Below are positions 15,724 to 26,093 of a DNA stretch of 44,527 nucleotides, in pieces. Every line of letters begins with the position of its first letter. Within the stretch, counting starts at the first letter, position 1. The stretch covers positions 1-44,527 of the forward strand of contig CANFKD010000006.1 of assembly GCA_947447115.1 (NCBI GenBank), written 5' to 3'. Origin of the DNA: Caulobacteraceae bacterium. GTDB lineage: Bacteria > Pseudomonadota > Alphaproteobacteria > Caulobacterales > Caulobacteraceae. The position numbers were made by a program, and so were the translations under genes. Under the pieces are notes generated by a model. It saw only the letters and a program-made list of their open reading frames with translations, searched no databases and was not told where the DNA came from.

Positions 15724-17025
15724 CTAGTTGATCGAGCGATAGGCTTTCTCGCCGTGGACTGCCATGTCGAGGCCATCATCGATGGTCTCGGGACTAACCC
15801 GTAGGCCTACCGTGTTGCGCACAATCCAGACCAGAACCAGCGTCGAGATGGCGGACCAGCCGCAGACGGCCAGAACGCCGAGGGTCTGGGTGATGGCCTG
15901 ATCGGACATGGCGATCCCTTCGGCATAGCCCTTGCCGCCGAGGGCCGGGCTGGCCAGGACCGCAACCAGCAGAGTGCCGACAATCCCGCCAATGCCGTGT
16001 ACGGCGAAGACGTCCAAGCTGTCATCGATCTTGAGGCGATGGCGAACCAGTTCCACCGAATGATAGCAGACAAAGCTACCGACGGCGCCAAGGACGGCTC
16101 CGGCGAGTGGGCTGATAAAGCCTGAGGCCGGGGTGACGGTGGCGAGGCCTGCAACCACGCCGGTGACGAGGCCAACCATGCTGACCCGGCCAAAGCGCTT
16201 CCACTCGATCAGGGCCCAGACCAGACCCGCCGCCGAGGCGGACATATGGGTGGCCAGAAGGGCTGCACCCGCATCGGCATTGGCCGCAAGTGCGCTGCCG
16301 CCGTTAAAGCCGTACCAGCCCACCCACAGAAGGCCTGCGCCCATCATGGTCATGCCGGGATTGTGTGGGGGGTGAAGATCGCGCGGATAGCCATCGCGTG
16401 GGCCAAGCTTCCAAGCGAGCAAAAGGGCTGAAACCCCTGCCGTGGCATGGACGACCAGACCGCCGGCATAGTCCATCACGTTGCGTCCCATCAGCCAACC
16501 ACCGCCCCAGACCCAGTGACAGACCGGGGCATAGACGACCAACAGCCAGAGACCGGAAAAGAGCATCACAGCGCTGAACTTCATGCGCTCGACCGTCGCG
16601 CCGATGATCAGGGCGGGGGTAATGACCGCAAAGGCCATCTGGAACGAGAAGAAGACGTTCTCGGGAATGGTGCCGATTAGAGCGTCGCGCGGCACCGCGT
16701 TCAGCGCAAACTTGGCCAGATCACCAATCAGGGGATGGGTGCCGGAGAAGGACAGGCTATAGCCGCCAAGCAGCCAGAGCACTGAGGCGAGGCAGGCAAT
16801 GCCAACGCACTGCGCCATCACCGACAGCACGTTCTTTGACCGCACAAGCCCGCCATAGAACAGGGCCAGACCGGGCAAGGTCATGAGAAGGACAAGGGCG
16901 GTGGAGGCTAAGATCCAGGCCGTATCGCCTGAAGAGACCGCAGCGACATCTTGGGCCTGCGCGCTTGAGGCTGTCACCAATGCCGCAATCGCCGACCCAA
17001 GGCCGACCCATCCAAACCGCTTCAT
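15724..17025 (-). CDS. amtB: Ammonium transporter (Amt/AmtB family)
   Basis: The 433-aa protein has a signal-like N-terminus (MKRFGWVGLGSAIAALVTASSAQA) and then about eleven membrane helices with Amt motifs: DTAWILASTALVLLMTLPGLALFYGGLVRSKN, CHWVWGGGWL and DYAGGLVVHATAGVSALLLAW. Conserved pore histidines lie in GGLVVHATAG and near DVFAVHGIGGIVGTLL. It conducts ammonium across the inner membrane. ATG 17025 with AGAGG six bases upstream is chosen over the longer frame. The usual neighbour glnK (PII) is absent on both sides. It converges with the amidohydrolase at 14502. Confidence 0.95.
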   Translation of the reverse strand: MKRFGWVGLGSAIAALVTASSAQAQDVAAVSSGDTAWILASTALVLLMTLPGLALFYGGLVRSKNVLSVMAQCVGIACLASVLWLLGGYSLSFSGTHPLIGDLAKFALNAVPRDALIGTIPENVFFSFQMAFAVITPALIIGATVERMKFSAVMLFSGLWLLVVYAPVCHWVWGGGWLMGRNVMDYAGGLVVHATAGVSALLLAWKLGPRDGYPRDLHPPHNPGMTMMGAGLLWVGWYGFNGGSALAANADAGAALLATHMSASAAGLVWALIEWKRFGRVSMVGLVTGVVAGLATVTPASGFISPLAGAVLGAVGSFVCYHSVELVRHRLKIDDSLDVFAVHGIGGIVGTLLVAVLASPALGGKGYAEGIAMSDQAITQTLGVLAVCGWSAISTLVLVWIVRNTVGLRVSPETIDDGLDMAVHGEKAYRSIN

Positions 17026-17148
17026 CCCAAACCTCTTGTTCGTTGGGACTCTCCCCGAGTCCAGTGCCATCGCTATCAGGCTGGCTCGGCTTCGGGGAGA
17101 GAGAATTTGTACAACGGCGTAAATTTTTTGCGGAAGGGCAGGCCGAAA

Positions 17149-18183
17149 CTAGAGGTCCAATCGATAGACCCTCTGGGCCGTTCCGCTGAACAGGGCGGTC
17201 TTTTCGTCCGCTGAATAGCCCTTGGCCAGATGTTTGAAGGCGTTCCACAGGACATCATAGGTGCAGGTGCCCAGATCGACCGGGAAGTTGCTTTCAAACA
17301 TGCAGCGCTCGACGCCAAAGGCCTCGATACAGGTCTCGACATAGGGCCGCCATTCGTCGGCGAGGGTCTCGGAGGAGGCCTGAGGCTGGGCCATGAAGGT
17401 CGGGAAGCCGGGGAAGGGCATGGCCAACCCGCCAACCTTGACCGACAGGTTCTCGCACTTCGCCAAGGCTAGGATCGACTGTTTCCAGATGTCGAACCGT
17501 TCCTCGCGCCGCCCCTGATAGCTGGCGAGGCCCAGCGGTGTGCCAACATGGTCGAGCACCATGGCCGTGTCCGGGAAGGTCTTGGCCAGATCAAGCACAT
17601 CGCCAAGCTGCGGTTCCAAGAGCCAAGCATCGAACGATAGGCCCAGACGCGCCAGATGTTTGAACCCTTGGCGAAACTCTGCCGAGCGATAGACGCCCGC
17701 CGGGCGATGGGCGAGGGGGCCAAGGACATTGCTGTCGGCATCGAATGAGGCGCTGTGACGAATGCCGCGGAACCGGCCGCCGCCCGCCGCAATATGGGCT
17801 TCGAGCACCGCAGCGGCCCCGTCGCCGCGCATCAGATCGGCATGGCCGACAATGCCCGCGCAGGCCCTGGCCGGACCATAGACACCGCTGGCGCTGATGG
17901 CGGCAAAGCCGTTGACGAACTCGGTCTCACCGACAGGCCGCATTTCTGATGGCCCGCCCGCGCGGTACATGGCTCCGCACTCCATATAGACGGTGGCGAT
18001 GACATTGTGGCCGCGGTTCATGTCCGCCAGCAACTCATCGAGCAGATAGCGCGGCGAAAGACGCAGCAGCCTTTCGAACTCATGTTTGGGCGGCGGCTGG
18101 GTAGCGAACAGGGCGGTTCGGTCCCACAGATGGTGGTGCGGATCGATGATCGGCAGTGCGGGATCTAAAATGGTCTCGCCCAT
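17149..18183 (-). CDS. Amidohydrolase-2 family protein (TIM-barrel lactonase/hydrolase-like)
   Basis: The 344-aa protein starts with the metal-binding segment PIIDPHHHLWDRT (the His-x-His pair) and ends with EAFGVERCMFESNFPVD and TYDVLWNAFKHLAKG, a pattern of the amidohydrolase_2 family that includes fuconolactonase- and 4-sulfomuconolactonase-like enzymes. ATG 18183 is chosen because AAGGGAGA lies seven bases upstream; the same SD style is used by the 23153 and 29601 monooxygenase genes. The gene is divergent from a Baeyer-Villiger monooxygenase across a 265-base region, so hydrolysing a lactone made by such an enzyme is an attractive but unproven role. Confidence 0.85.
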   Translation of the reverse strand: MGETILDPALPIIDPHHHLWDRTALFATQPPPKHEFERLLRLSPRYLLDELLADMNRGHNVIATVYMECGAMYRAGGPSEMRPVGETEFVNGFAAISASGVYGPARACAGIVGHADLMRGDGAAAVLEAHIAAGGGRFRGIRHSASFDADSNVLGPLAHRPAGVYRSAEFRQGFKHLARLGLSFDAWLLEPQLGDVLDLAKTFPDTAMVLDHVGTPLGLASYQGRREERFDIWKQSILALAKCENLSVKVGGLAMPFPGFPTFMAQPQASSETLADEWRPYVETCIEAFGVERCMFESNFPVDLGTCTYDVLWNAFKHLAKGYSADEKTALFSGTAQRVYRLDL

Positions 18184-18448
18184 GAGGTCGTCTCCCTTGA
18201 GCCCCCTCAAGTCTTGATGCTTGGGTCCATGGGCCGATCCATACCTTAAGACGCTAAAGCCATGCGCGCCAAGGGGGCAGATGTGCCGACTGCGGCGGTT
18301 GGACGCTTAAGCACAAGGGGGCTTTTCGTCGCCGCGTTTGTGCATATGATCATCGGTTAGTTGTTGGCTCGCGCGACGAATGCGCCTGAACCTGGGGGAT
18401 CGCCTCCAGCAATCAGAATGTCAGCAATCATTACAGGAGAGGTGACCT

Positions 18449-19954
18449 ATGGCCGACACCGCAACACTGGCAAAGTCCAGCGACACCACCGCAACCGAGC
18501 ATTTCGATGTGCTGATCGTCGGGGCGGGCATTTCTGGCGTGGGCGGCGCCTATCACCTCAAGGATCAGTGCCCGGGCAAGAGCTTTGTGGTGCTGGAGAC
18601 GCAAGAAAGTTTTGGCGGCACCTGGCTGACCCACACCTATCCGGGCGTTCGTTCGGACAGTGACCTCTATACCTTCGGCTATCGCTTCAAGCCTTGGGTC
18701 GGTACCCCGATCGCGTCGGCCGAAGAGATCCTGAAATATATGGGCGAGGTGATCGAAGAGAACGATCTGGATCGCCACATCCGATATGGCCACAAGATCC
18801 TGTCGGCCAGTTGGTCGGGCAAGGACAATCTCTGGACCATCACGGCTGTCAATAAGACCACGGGCGAGAGCCGCGTCTTCACGACCAACTTCCTGTGGAT
18901 GTGCCAAGGCTATTACCGCCACGATGAGGGCTATACGCCCGAATGGCAGGGCATGGACCAATATAAGGGCCAGATCATCCATCCCCAAAGCTGGCCCAAA
19001 GACCTTGCCTATAGGGGCAAGAAGGTGGTGGTCATCGGGTCTGGTGCGACAGCCGCGACACTGGTTCCAGCCATTGCCGCCGATTGTGAACATGTGACGC
19101 TGCTCCAGCGTTCGCCGACCTATTTCATCCCGGGCCGCAATGGCAATGACCTGGTCGACAATCTGCGCAAGCTCGAGGTCAAGGAAGAGTGGATCCACGA
19201 GATTGCCCGCCGCCAGATCCTGTTCGATCAGGGTGAATTTACCCGCCGGTCCATGGAGGAACCGGATGTGGTGCGCGAAGAGCTGCTCTCCGGCGTTCGC
19301 GCCTTCCTGCCCGAAGAGACCGTGCAAAAGCACTTTGCGCCGAGCTATCGCCCTTGGCGTCAGCGCATCGCCTTTGTGCCGGACGGCGATATTTTCCAAG
19401 GCATAGCCTCGGGCAAGGCCAGTGTCGTGACCGACGAGATCGAGCGCTTCACCGAAAAGGGCATAATGCTGAAGTCGGGCACCGAGCTTGAGGCCGACAT
19501 CATCATCACCGCGACGGGCTTTAATCTGAACGTGCTGGGCGATATCCATTTCTCGATCAATGGCGAGGCCTTGGACTTTTCCAAGACCGTCACCTATCGC
19601 GGCATGATGTTTACCGGCGTACCCAACATGATCTGGGTGTTCGGTTATTTCCGTGCCAGTTGGACCCTGCGCGCCGATCTGATCGGAGACTTTGTCGCGC
19701 GGTTGCTCAACCACATGGACCAGAAGGGCGTGAAGGCCGTCACCCCGACCTTGCGGCCGGAAGACAAGGACATGCCCATGTTGCCTTGGATGGACCCCGA
19801 GGACTTCAACCCCGGCTATCTGATGCGCGGCATGCACCTTCTGCCGAAGCGCGGCGATAAGCCTGAATGGCAGCACACCCAAGACTATTGGGCCGAGAAG
19901 GACCTGTTCCCACAGATCGATCTCGACGAGGCGACGTTCCAATATAGCCAGTAA
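18449..19954 (+). CDS. Class B flavin monooxygenase, Baeyer-Villiger type
   Basis: The 501-aa protein has an FAD Rossmann motif GAGISG at 25-30, the segment FGGTWLTHTYPGVRSDSDLY, an FxGxxxHxxxWP-type fingerprint at 182-193 read as YKGQIIHPQSWP, and an NADPH Rossmann motif GSGATAATL from about 197. The Tyr in the first fingerprint position is a mild deviation. Such enzymes insert oxygen next to a carbonyl or oxidise heteroatoms, using NADPH and O2. GGAGAGG before ATG 18449 is a good SD. A conserved SD style and proximity to a second such enzyme at 21336 and to hydrolases suggest ketone catabolism. Substrate unknown. Confidence 0.88.
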   Translation: MADTATLAKSSDTTATEHFDVLIVGAGISGVGGAYHLKDQCPGKSFVVLETQESFGGTWLTHTYPGVRSDSDLYTFGYRFKPWVGTPIASAEEILKYMGEVIEENDLDRHIRYGHKILSASWSGKDNLWTITAVNKTTGESRVFTTNFLWMCQGYYRHDEGYTPEWQGMDQYKGQIIHPQSWPKDLAYRGKKVVVIGSGATAATLVPAIAADCEHVTLLQRSPTYFIPGRNGNDLVDNLRKLEVKEEWIHEIARRQILFDQGEFTRRSMEEPDVVREELLSGVRAFLPEETVQKHFAPSYRPWRQRIAFVPDGDIFQGIASGKASVVTDEIERFTEKGIMLKSGTELEADIIITATGFNLNVLGDIHFSINGEALDFSKTVTYRGMMFTGVPNMIWVFGYFRASWTLRADLIGDFVARLLNHMDQKGVKAVTPTLRPEDKDMPMLPWMDPEDFNPGYLMRGMHLLPKRGDKPEWQHTQDYWAEKDLFPQIDLDEATFQYSQ

Positions 19955-19963
19955 AACAAGGCC

Positions 19964-20146
19964 CTCACTTAGGCCCTCTCCGACAGGCAGAGGGCTTCTC
20001 GGTTCTAGCCCTCGCCCCCTTCAGGGGGAGAGGGTTGGGTGAGGGGCATCCACACACGCTCAACCGCGTTCCCTGCGAAAGCGGGGATCCAGCGGGTCGA
20101 TGACCGCCTGAGTGAAAGGTTCAGGGTCCCCGCCTTCGCGGGGAAC
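19964..20146. repeat. Intergenic repeat cluster B, proximal part
   Basis: The 384-base gap 19955-20338 has no gene. Bases 19968-20045 hold a GCCCTC...GGGAGAGGGTTGGGTGAGGGG hairpin-type repeat. Bases 20064-20146 hold an imperfect inverted pair of the GTTCCCCGCGAAGGCGGGG type (left arm diverged, right arm at 20122-20146 matching the copies at 29702-29969). These recur in at least five gaps of the window. Confidence 0.72.
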
Positions 20147-20165
20147 ACGGATATAGGGTGGGGGG

Positions 20166-20260
20166 CTTCCTCGTGCTTCGACAGGCTCAGCATGAGGAAG
20201 ATTGATAGATCACCCACCGCCCATTCATCCTCATCCTGAGCCTGTCGAAGGACGAGGATG
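20166..20260 (+). repeat. REPIN-like element, copy 1 (upstream of the TauD gene)
   Basis: The 95-nt element consists of two inverted arms built on CTTCGACAGGCTCAGCATGA and its complement-like partner CATCCTGAGCCTGTCGAAGG, separated by a variable middle. It is nearly identical to the reverse complement of 21227-21320: 78 of 79 bases outside a 15-16-base variable centre. The arrangement is that of REP doublets (REPINs) mobilised in trans by RAYT transposases; no such transposase is in the window. Confidence 0.75.
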
Positions 20261-20338
20261 GCCCCGAAAGGAAACCCTTTTCCCCCACCGACTTTTGCGT
20301 GACTATAGGCTCAAACAAGAACATCCGAGGGAACGACC

Positions 20339-21187
20339 ATGGGCCAATCCACCATCACGGTGACACCGTCAGGACAGGCTTGCGGGGCCACGGTTACGGG
20401 TGTTGATCTGACCAAGCCGCTGAGCGCCGAACAGGTCGCGGACATCCGCGCTGCTTGGCTAGAGCACCATGTGCTGGCCTTTCCCGGTCAGGACATCAGC
20501 GACGATGATCAAGAACGGTTCACCATCGCCTTTGGCGGCTTTGGCGATGATCCCTTCATCGCGCCGATTGAGGGCCGCAAGCATGTGATCGCGGTCAAGC
20601 GGATGGCGGATGAGACCTCGCCCCTGTTTGCCGAAAACTGGCACAGTGACTGGAGCTTTCAGGCCCGCCCCCCTGCGGGGACCTGCCTCTATGGCATCAC
20701 CATCCCGCCAATGGGCGGGGACACGCTCTTTTCCAATCAGCATGCCGCGCTGGACGCCATGCCTGACGCCATGCGCGCCAAGCTTGAGGGCAAGATGGCG
20801 ATCCATTCGGCCAAGAAGGCCTATGCGCCTGAAGGCTCCTATGGCGAAGGTGATATTGCCCGCCGCTCGATGGATATCCGTCCCTCACGCGCCGCTGAGG
20901 CCAGCCAGAGTCACCCCCTGATCCGCGCCCACCCCGAGACCGGACGTCTGGGGCTTTTCAGCTGTCTTGGCTATATTGTCGGGCTTGAGGGCATGGCGGA
21001 CGAGGAAGCCATGCCGCTGTTGATGGAACTCTATCGCTGGCAGGGCAGCGAGGCGTTCCAGTACCGCCATCGCTGGGAAAAGGGCACGCTGCTGATGTGG
21101 GACAACCGCTCTGTGCTTCATGCCGCGACCGGCGGCTATGATGGCTATGACCGTTTGCTGCACAGAACGACCATCGCGGCGTTCTAA
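20339..21187 (+). CDS. TauD/TfdA-family Fe(II)/alpha-ketoglutarate-dependent dioxygenase
   Basis: The 282-aa protein has the TauD/TfdA jelly-roll fold. The metal triad appears as His102 and Asp104 in ENWHSDWSF and His261 in NRSVLHAATGG, with the ketoglutarate-binding Arg near residue 276 in LLHRTTIAAF. Members hydroxylate taurine, 2,4-D, alkyl sulfates or other small acids, releasing sulfite or similar groups. GAGGGAA precedes the ATG. It stands alone, flanked by inverted REPIN-like elements at 20166-20260 and 21227-21320, and converges with the monooxygenase at 21336. No sulfonate transporter is adjacent, so the substrate is open. Confidence 0.9.
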   Translation: MGQSTITVTPSGQACGATVTGVDLTKPLSAEQVADIRAAWLEHHVLAFPGQDISDDDQERFTIAFGGFGDDPFIAPIEGRKHVIAVKRMADETSPLFAENWHSDWSFQARPPAGTCLYGITIPPMGGDTLFSNQHAALDAMPDAMRAKLEGKMAIHSAKKAYAPEGSYGEGDIARRSMDIRPSRAAEASQSHPLIRAHPETGRLGLFSCLGYIVGLEGMADEEAMPLLMELYRWQGSEAFQYRHRWEKGTLLMWDNRSVLHAATGGYDGYDRLLHRTTIAAF

Positions 21188-21226
21188 GCACCCCTCCGCG
21201 TTCCCCGCGAAGGTGAGGGAGGAGAT

Positions 21227-21320
21227 CATCCTCGTCCTTCGACAGGCTCAGGATGAGGATGAATGGAAAGCACCGTTCTCTCAATCTTCCTCATGCTGAG
21301 CTTGTCGAAGCACGAGGAAG
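21227..21320 (-). repeat. REPIN-like element, copy 2 (downstream of the TauD gene, inverted)
   Basis: The 94-nt element is the inverted partner of 20166-20260 with one mismatch outside its variable centre. It lies in the short gap between the convergent TauD and monooxygenase genes, where its hairpins could act as a bidirectional terminator. A fragment of the GTTCCCCGCGAAGG repeat type precedes it near 21198-21215. Confidence 0.75.
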
Positions 21321-21335
21321 TCCCAAAGACAGAGC

Positions 21336-23153
<1,818 letters not shown>

Positions 23154-23239
23154 GGCGGCGTCTCCCTTATGTTTTGACACAGCGTGAGGGTTGACGCCGC
23201 GTCAGGTCAAGCCTTGCGATTGGTCAAAGGGCTCAGACC

Positions 23240-24490
23240 CTAAAAGGCCAGCCCTTGAGCCACCGATTTCAAGCGTTCCACCAAAGACAGTTTGTCATCG
23301 ATAAAGTCGCTATCGACCCACCAGTCCTCAACCTCGCGCAGGACCTCACCGACCAAGGGACCAGCCGGAACGCCCGAACCGACGACATCCTTGCCAGAGA
23401 TGGGCATGACCGGCGCATGCCAGCTTTCGCCCAGAGCCAGCAAACCGCGCCATTGCGGGGTGGTGGCGGGACGCAGGCTTCTGGCCCAGTGCAGCTTGAC
23501 CCGATCGCGGAACACCGCGTTGCCCAGCCGATAGACCGCCTGCCTTGCGGCCTTGGGGCTCATCCATGAGACCAGTCGGGGTTCTGTGCCCAGAGCCTGC
23601 GCCAACCGCTCGCGCTCAGCATTGGACAGGCGCAAGGCCCGGCCCATGGCCTCTCCGGCCACAGGATCAGCCGGTAAGAGGGCCGCCAGACGTAGGAGGG
23701 GCTCATTTTCGAACAGTTGCTCGTCTTCGATGGTCACCAGTCGGTCCAGCACCACCAGCCCTTCGGCCTGCGGCAAGACCTGCGCCAGCACACCCGTCGA
23801 GGCCATCAACCTCAGTGCGGCGCGCGGATCGTCGGCGGCCAAGAGCTTGAGCATTTCTTTGACGACCCGTTCGGCTGAACAGTCCGCTAGAAGCGCTCGT
23901 CTGGTCTCACAGGCCGCAAGGGCCGTCCGGTCGGGCTCGCCCTTGCCGTACCAGGCAAGGAACCGAAAAAAGCGCAGGATCCGCAGATAGTCCTCGTCGA
24001 TGCGGGTCTTGGGGTCGCCAACAAAGACCAGACGGCCTGCGCGGGCATCCTCAACACCGGTCCCCGACGGATCAAAGACTGCGCCGGAAGCATCCGCATA
24101 GAGCGCGTTCATGGTGAAGTCTCGGCGTGCCGCATCTTCGGCCCAGTCGTCGGTAAAGACCACGACCGCATGGCGACCATCGGTCTGGACATCCTTGCGC
24201 AGGGTGGTGATCTCGAAGGTCTGGCCATCGGACAGGGCCGTGACTGTACCATGCTCGATCCCTGTCGGAATGGCCTTGAGTCCGGCCGCTTCCAGAGCCT
24301 TGACCACCAAGGGCGGGGTCAAGGGGGTGGCCAGATCAATATCGTCGATCTCGCGGTTCAAGATCGCGTTGCGCACACAGCCGCCGACAAAGCGCACGCA
24401 ATCGGGCCCACCCTCGGCGATCAGGGCTTCCAGAACCGCCTTGGTCGCTGGCTTGGTCATCCACGGCTTGAGGCCCAGCGCAAAGCTCAT
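23240..24490 (-). CDS. cca: CCA tRNA nucleotidyltransferase / poly(A) polymerase family
   Basis: The 416-aa protein has the class II nucleotidyltransferase head: FVGGCVRNAILNREIDDIDL with the catalytic Asp-x-Asp, the segment RRDFTMNALYAD, and RIDEDYLRILRFFRFLAWYG. A helical C-terminal part follows. It adds or repairs the 3' CCA of tRNAs without a template; a poly(A) polymerase role cannot be excluded by sequence alone. Its ATG overlaps the stop of the DUF6111 gene by four bases, making it the last gene of a coupled string with Nudix and DUF1285, a conserved alphaproteobacterial arrangement. Confidence 0.92.
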   Translation of the reverse strand: MSFALGLKPWMTKPATKAVLEALIAEGGPDCVRFVGGCVRNAILNREIDDIDLATPLTPPLVVKALEAAGLKAIPTGIEHGTVTALSDGQTFEITTLRKDVQTDGRHAVVVFTDDWAEDAARRDFTMNALYADASGAVFDPSGTGVEDARAGRLVFVGDPKTRIDEDYLRILRFFRFLAWYGKGEPDRTALAACETRRALLADCSAERVVKEMLKLLAADDPRAALRLMASTGVLAQVLPQAEGLVVLDRLVTIEDEQLFENEPLLRLAALLPADPVAGEAMGRALRLSNAERERLAQALGTEPRLVSWMSPKAARQAVYRLGNAVFRDRVKLHWARSLRPATTPQWRGLLALGESWHAPVMPISGKDVVGSGVPAGPLVGEVLREVEDWWVDSDFIDDKLSLVERLKSVAQGLAF

Positions 24491-24762
24491 GGCTTGGTCT
24501 TCTTGTCGTCAAAATGGGCCGCGCCCACGCCGCCATCAGCGCGCGGTTCTGCAGGCACATAGGTCTGGCCGCGATTGTCAGGATGGAACGCGACCGTCGC
24601 CATCAAGGACAGGGCGGATATCACCGCGCCGAGGCCGATCAGCCAGCCCCAAGGGGTCGAGCCCATGGGCTTGCCGCTGCGCAGGGCAATCTGACGCCAA
24701 AGGCTGTAAAAAATCAACGGTAGGGCGGCGAGCAGCAGTCGAAACAGAACCACGCGGATCAT
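24487..24762 (-). CDS. DUF6111-like small membrane protein
   Basis: The 91-aa protein has two hydrophobic segments, IRVVLFRLLLAALPLIFYSLW and GWLIGLGAVISALSLMATVAF, and a polar C-terminus with PDNRGQTYVPAEPRADGGV. ATG 24762 overlaps the Nudix stop by four bases (ATGA) and its own stop overlaps the cca start by four bases, so it is tightly coupled between them. Its position and features fit the family named DUF6111, found between CoA pyrophosphatase and CCA genes in alphaproteobacteria. Function unknown. Confidence 0.8.
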   Translation of the reverse strand: MIRVVLFRLLLAALPLIFYSLWRQIALRSGKPMGSTPWGWLIGLGAVISALSLMATVAFHPDNRGQTYVPAEPRADGGVGAAHFDDKKTKP

Positions 24763-25430
24763 GCGGATAGGGCCCCTTCGGACTCGCCATAGAGGCGGAT
24801 ATAGAGCTGACGTAGCATGCCTGCCGTCGCGCCCCAAATATACCACTGCTCATAGGGGATGGCATAGAAATGACGCCGGTCGCCATTGGGCAGGTCGCGA
24901 TGTTGGCGCTGGTGGTTTTGCGGATCCATCAGGAACGAGAAGGGCGTCTCGAACACATCGGCCACCTCGGCTGGATTGGGTGTCAGGACGAAACCGGGCT
25001 TCACAAAGCCAACCACCGGCGTGACATGAAAGCCCGTCCCGGTACGATAGGGCGTCGAAAGCCCCGCCAAGGTCACAAAGGACGGATCAAGACCGATCTC
25101 TTCTTGTGCTTCCCTCAGAGCCGTCTGAGCCGGGGTCTCGCCCGGATCACAGCGCCCGCCTGGAAAGGCCACCTGGCCGGTATGTTTGCGTAAACTGTCA
25201 GAGCGCCGGGTCAGCAGGACGCTGATGCCGCCCTCATGTTCGATTAGAGGTGTCAAGACGGCGGCATGGGCCAAACCGGCCACGCCATGATCGCCCGGAT
25301 GGGTTTCTGGGTTCAGGTCAAAGTCCGAGCCCATCTTCCGCTCTGGCCGGTTTTCGCCGTGGGCGTCTAAGGGGTCGAGGCGACTGGTAATCCAATCGCG
25401 AAGCAGGTGGGGGGCGAGGGCTGGGTTCAC
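24759..25430 (-). CDS. Nudix hydrolase, CoA pyrophosphatase-like
   Basis: The 223-aa protein carries a Nudix box, starting at GGRCDPGETPAQTALREAQE and continuing EIGLD, with the REAQEE metal site. The preceding LTRRSDSLRKHTGQVAFPGG is the extended pattern of CoA pyrophosphatases (NudL/YeaB type), which cleave CoA to phosphopantetheine and 3',5'-ADP. The GTG start at 25430 overlaps the DUF1285 stop by four bases (GTGA) and AGAGGG is a suitable SD within that gene's end. It is the second gene of the coupled string. Confidence 0.9.
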   Translation of the reverse strand: MNPALAPHLLRDWITSRLDPLDAHGENRPERKMGSDFDLNPETHPGDHGVAGLAHAAVLTPLIEHEGGISVLLTRRSDSLRKHTGQVAFPGGRCDPGETPAQTALREAQEEIGLDPSFVTLAGLSTPYRTGTGFHVTPVVGFVKPGFVLTPNPAEVADVFETPFSFLMDPQNHQRQHRDLPNGDRRHFYAIPYEQWYIWGATAGMLRQLYIRLYGESEGALSA

Positions 25431-25996
25431 GCGCCAAAGCCCTCTGCCGGTCCCAAATCAAACCAAGCCCCATTTGAGGTGACACCATAGCGCAGCCCCT
25501 CTGGCGTCTGGCGTTCCTTGGCCATCTCGACCAGTTCATAAAAGACCGGGCGGGCGATGCGGGCCTCTAGGCCACCGCGGACATGCAGATAGGGGCGAGG
25601 CTCGCCGGTCTCTGGATCAGACTGGACGCGAATGGCATTGTCCGGCCCGGCCTCAACCTCATCGCCGACATTGGTCAAGAAGCGCAGAGCATCACCGACC
25701 TGATCAACTCGCACCGCGATAAAGGGAGCGTCCTCGACCCTGATCTTCATCTTTTCGGCGGGCGTGACCAGATGATAGCCGTCTGGATCGAGCCGCAGCA
25801 CGGTGGAAAAAAGCCTTACCAAGGCTTCACGACCGATGGGTGTGCCCTCGTGAAACCACAGACCATCGCGCTTGATGACAATGTCGATCTCGCCGCAGTG
25901 GGGCGGATTCCACAGGTGGACCGGCGGCAAGCCGCGCTGGCCTGTCTTTGCGGCGGCGATGACGCCGTCCAATCCGCCTGTCATTGTTGTGGTCAT
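25427..25996 (-). CDS. DUF1285 domain protein
   Basis: The 189-aa protein matches DUF1285 in length and pattern: LPPVHLWNPPHCGEIDIVI, RDGLWFHEGTPIGREALVRL, FSTVLRLDPDGYHLVTPAEK and the C-terminal YLHVRGGLEARIARPVFYEL. ATG 25996 gives the family's usual length; the longer open frame upstream is ignored. It leads the string DUF1285, Nudix, DUF6111, cca with four-base overlaps. The molecular function is not established; association with CoA and tRNA housekeeping is by context only. Confidence 0.88.
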   Translation of the reverse strand: MTTTMTGGLDGVIAAAKTGQRGLPPVHLWNPPHCGEIDIVIKRDGLWFHEGTPIGREALVRLFSTVLRLDPDGYHLVTPAEKMKIRVEDAPFIAVRVDQVGDALRFLTNVGDEVEAGPDNAIRVQSDPETGEPRPYLHVRGGLEARIARPVFYELVEMAKERQTPEGLRYGVTSNGAWFDLGPAEGFGA

Positions 25997-26093
25997 GGTC
26001 TCGCGATCCTTATCTCTTCCATTGTGAGGTAGGTGCGCGGTGGTATCAAGGAAAGGGTGAAGCTTGGTCCATTCTCGACGGGATGAGCCCGGC

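Noticed and set aside
18431-19942. 503-codon open frame on the minus strand opposite the monooxygenase gene
   Set aside because: It is a mirror of the GC-rich codon pattern of the real gene at 18449-19954; it has no recognisable domain and low-complexity His/Gly/Asp content typical of antisense shadows.
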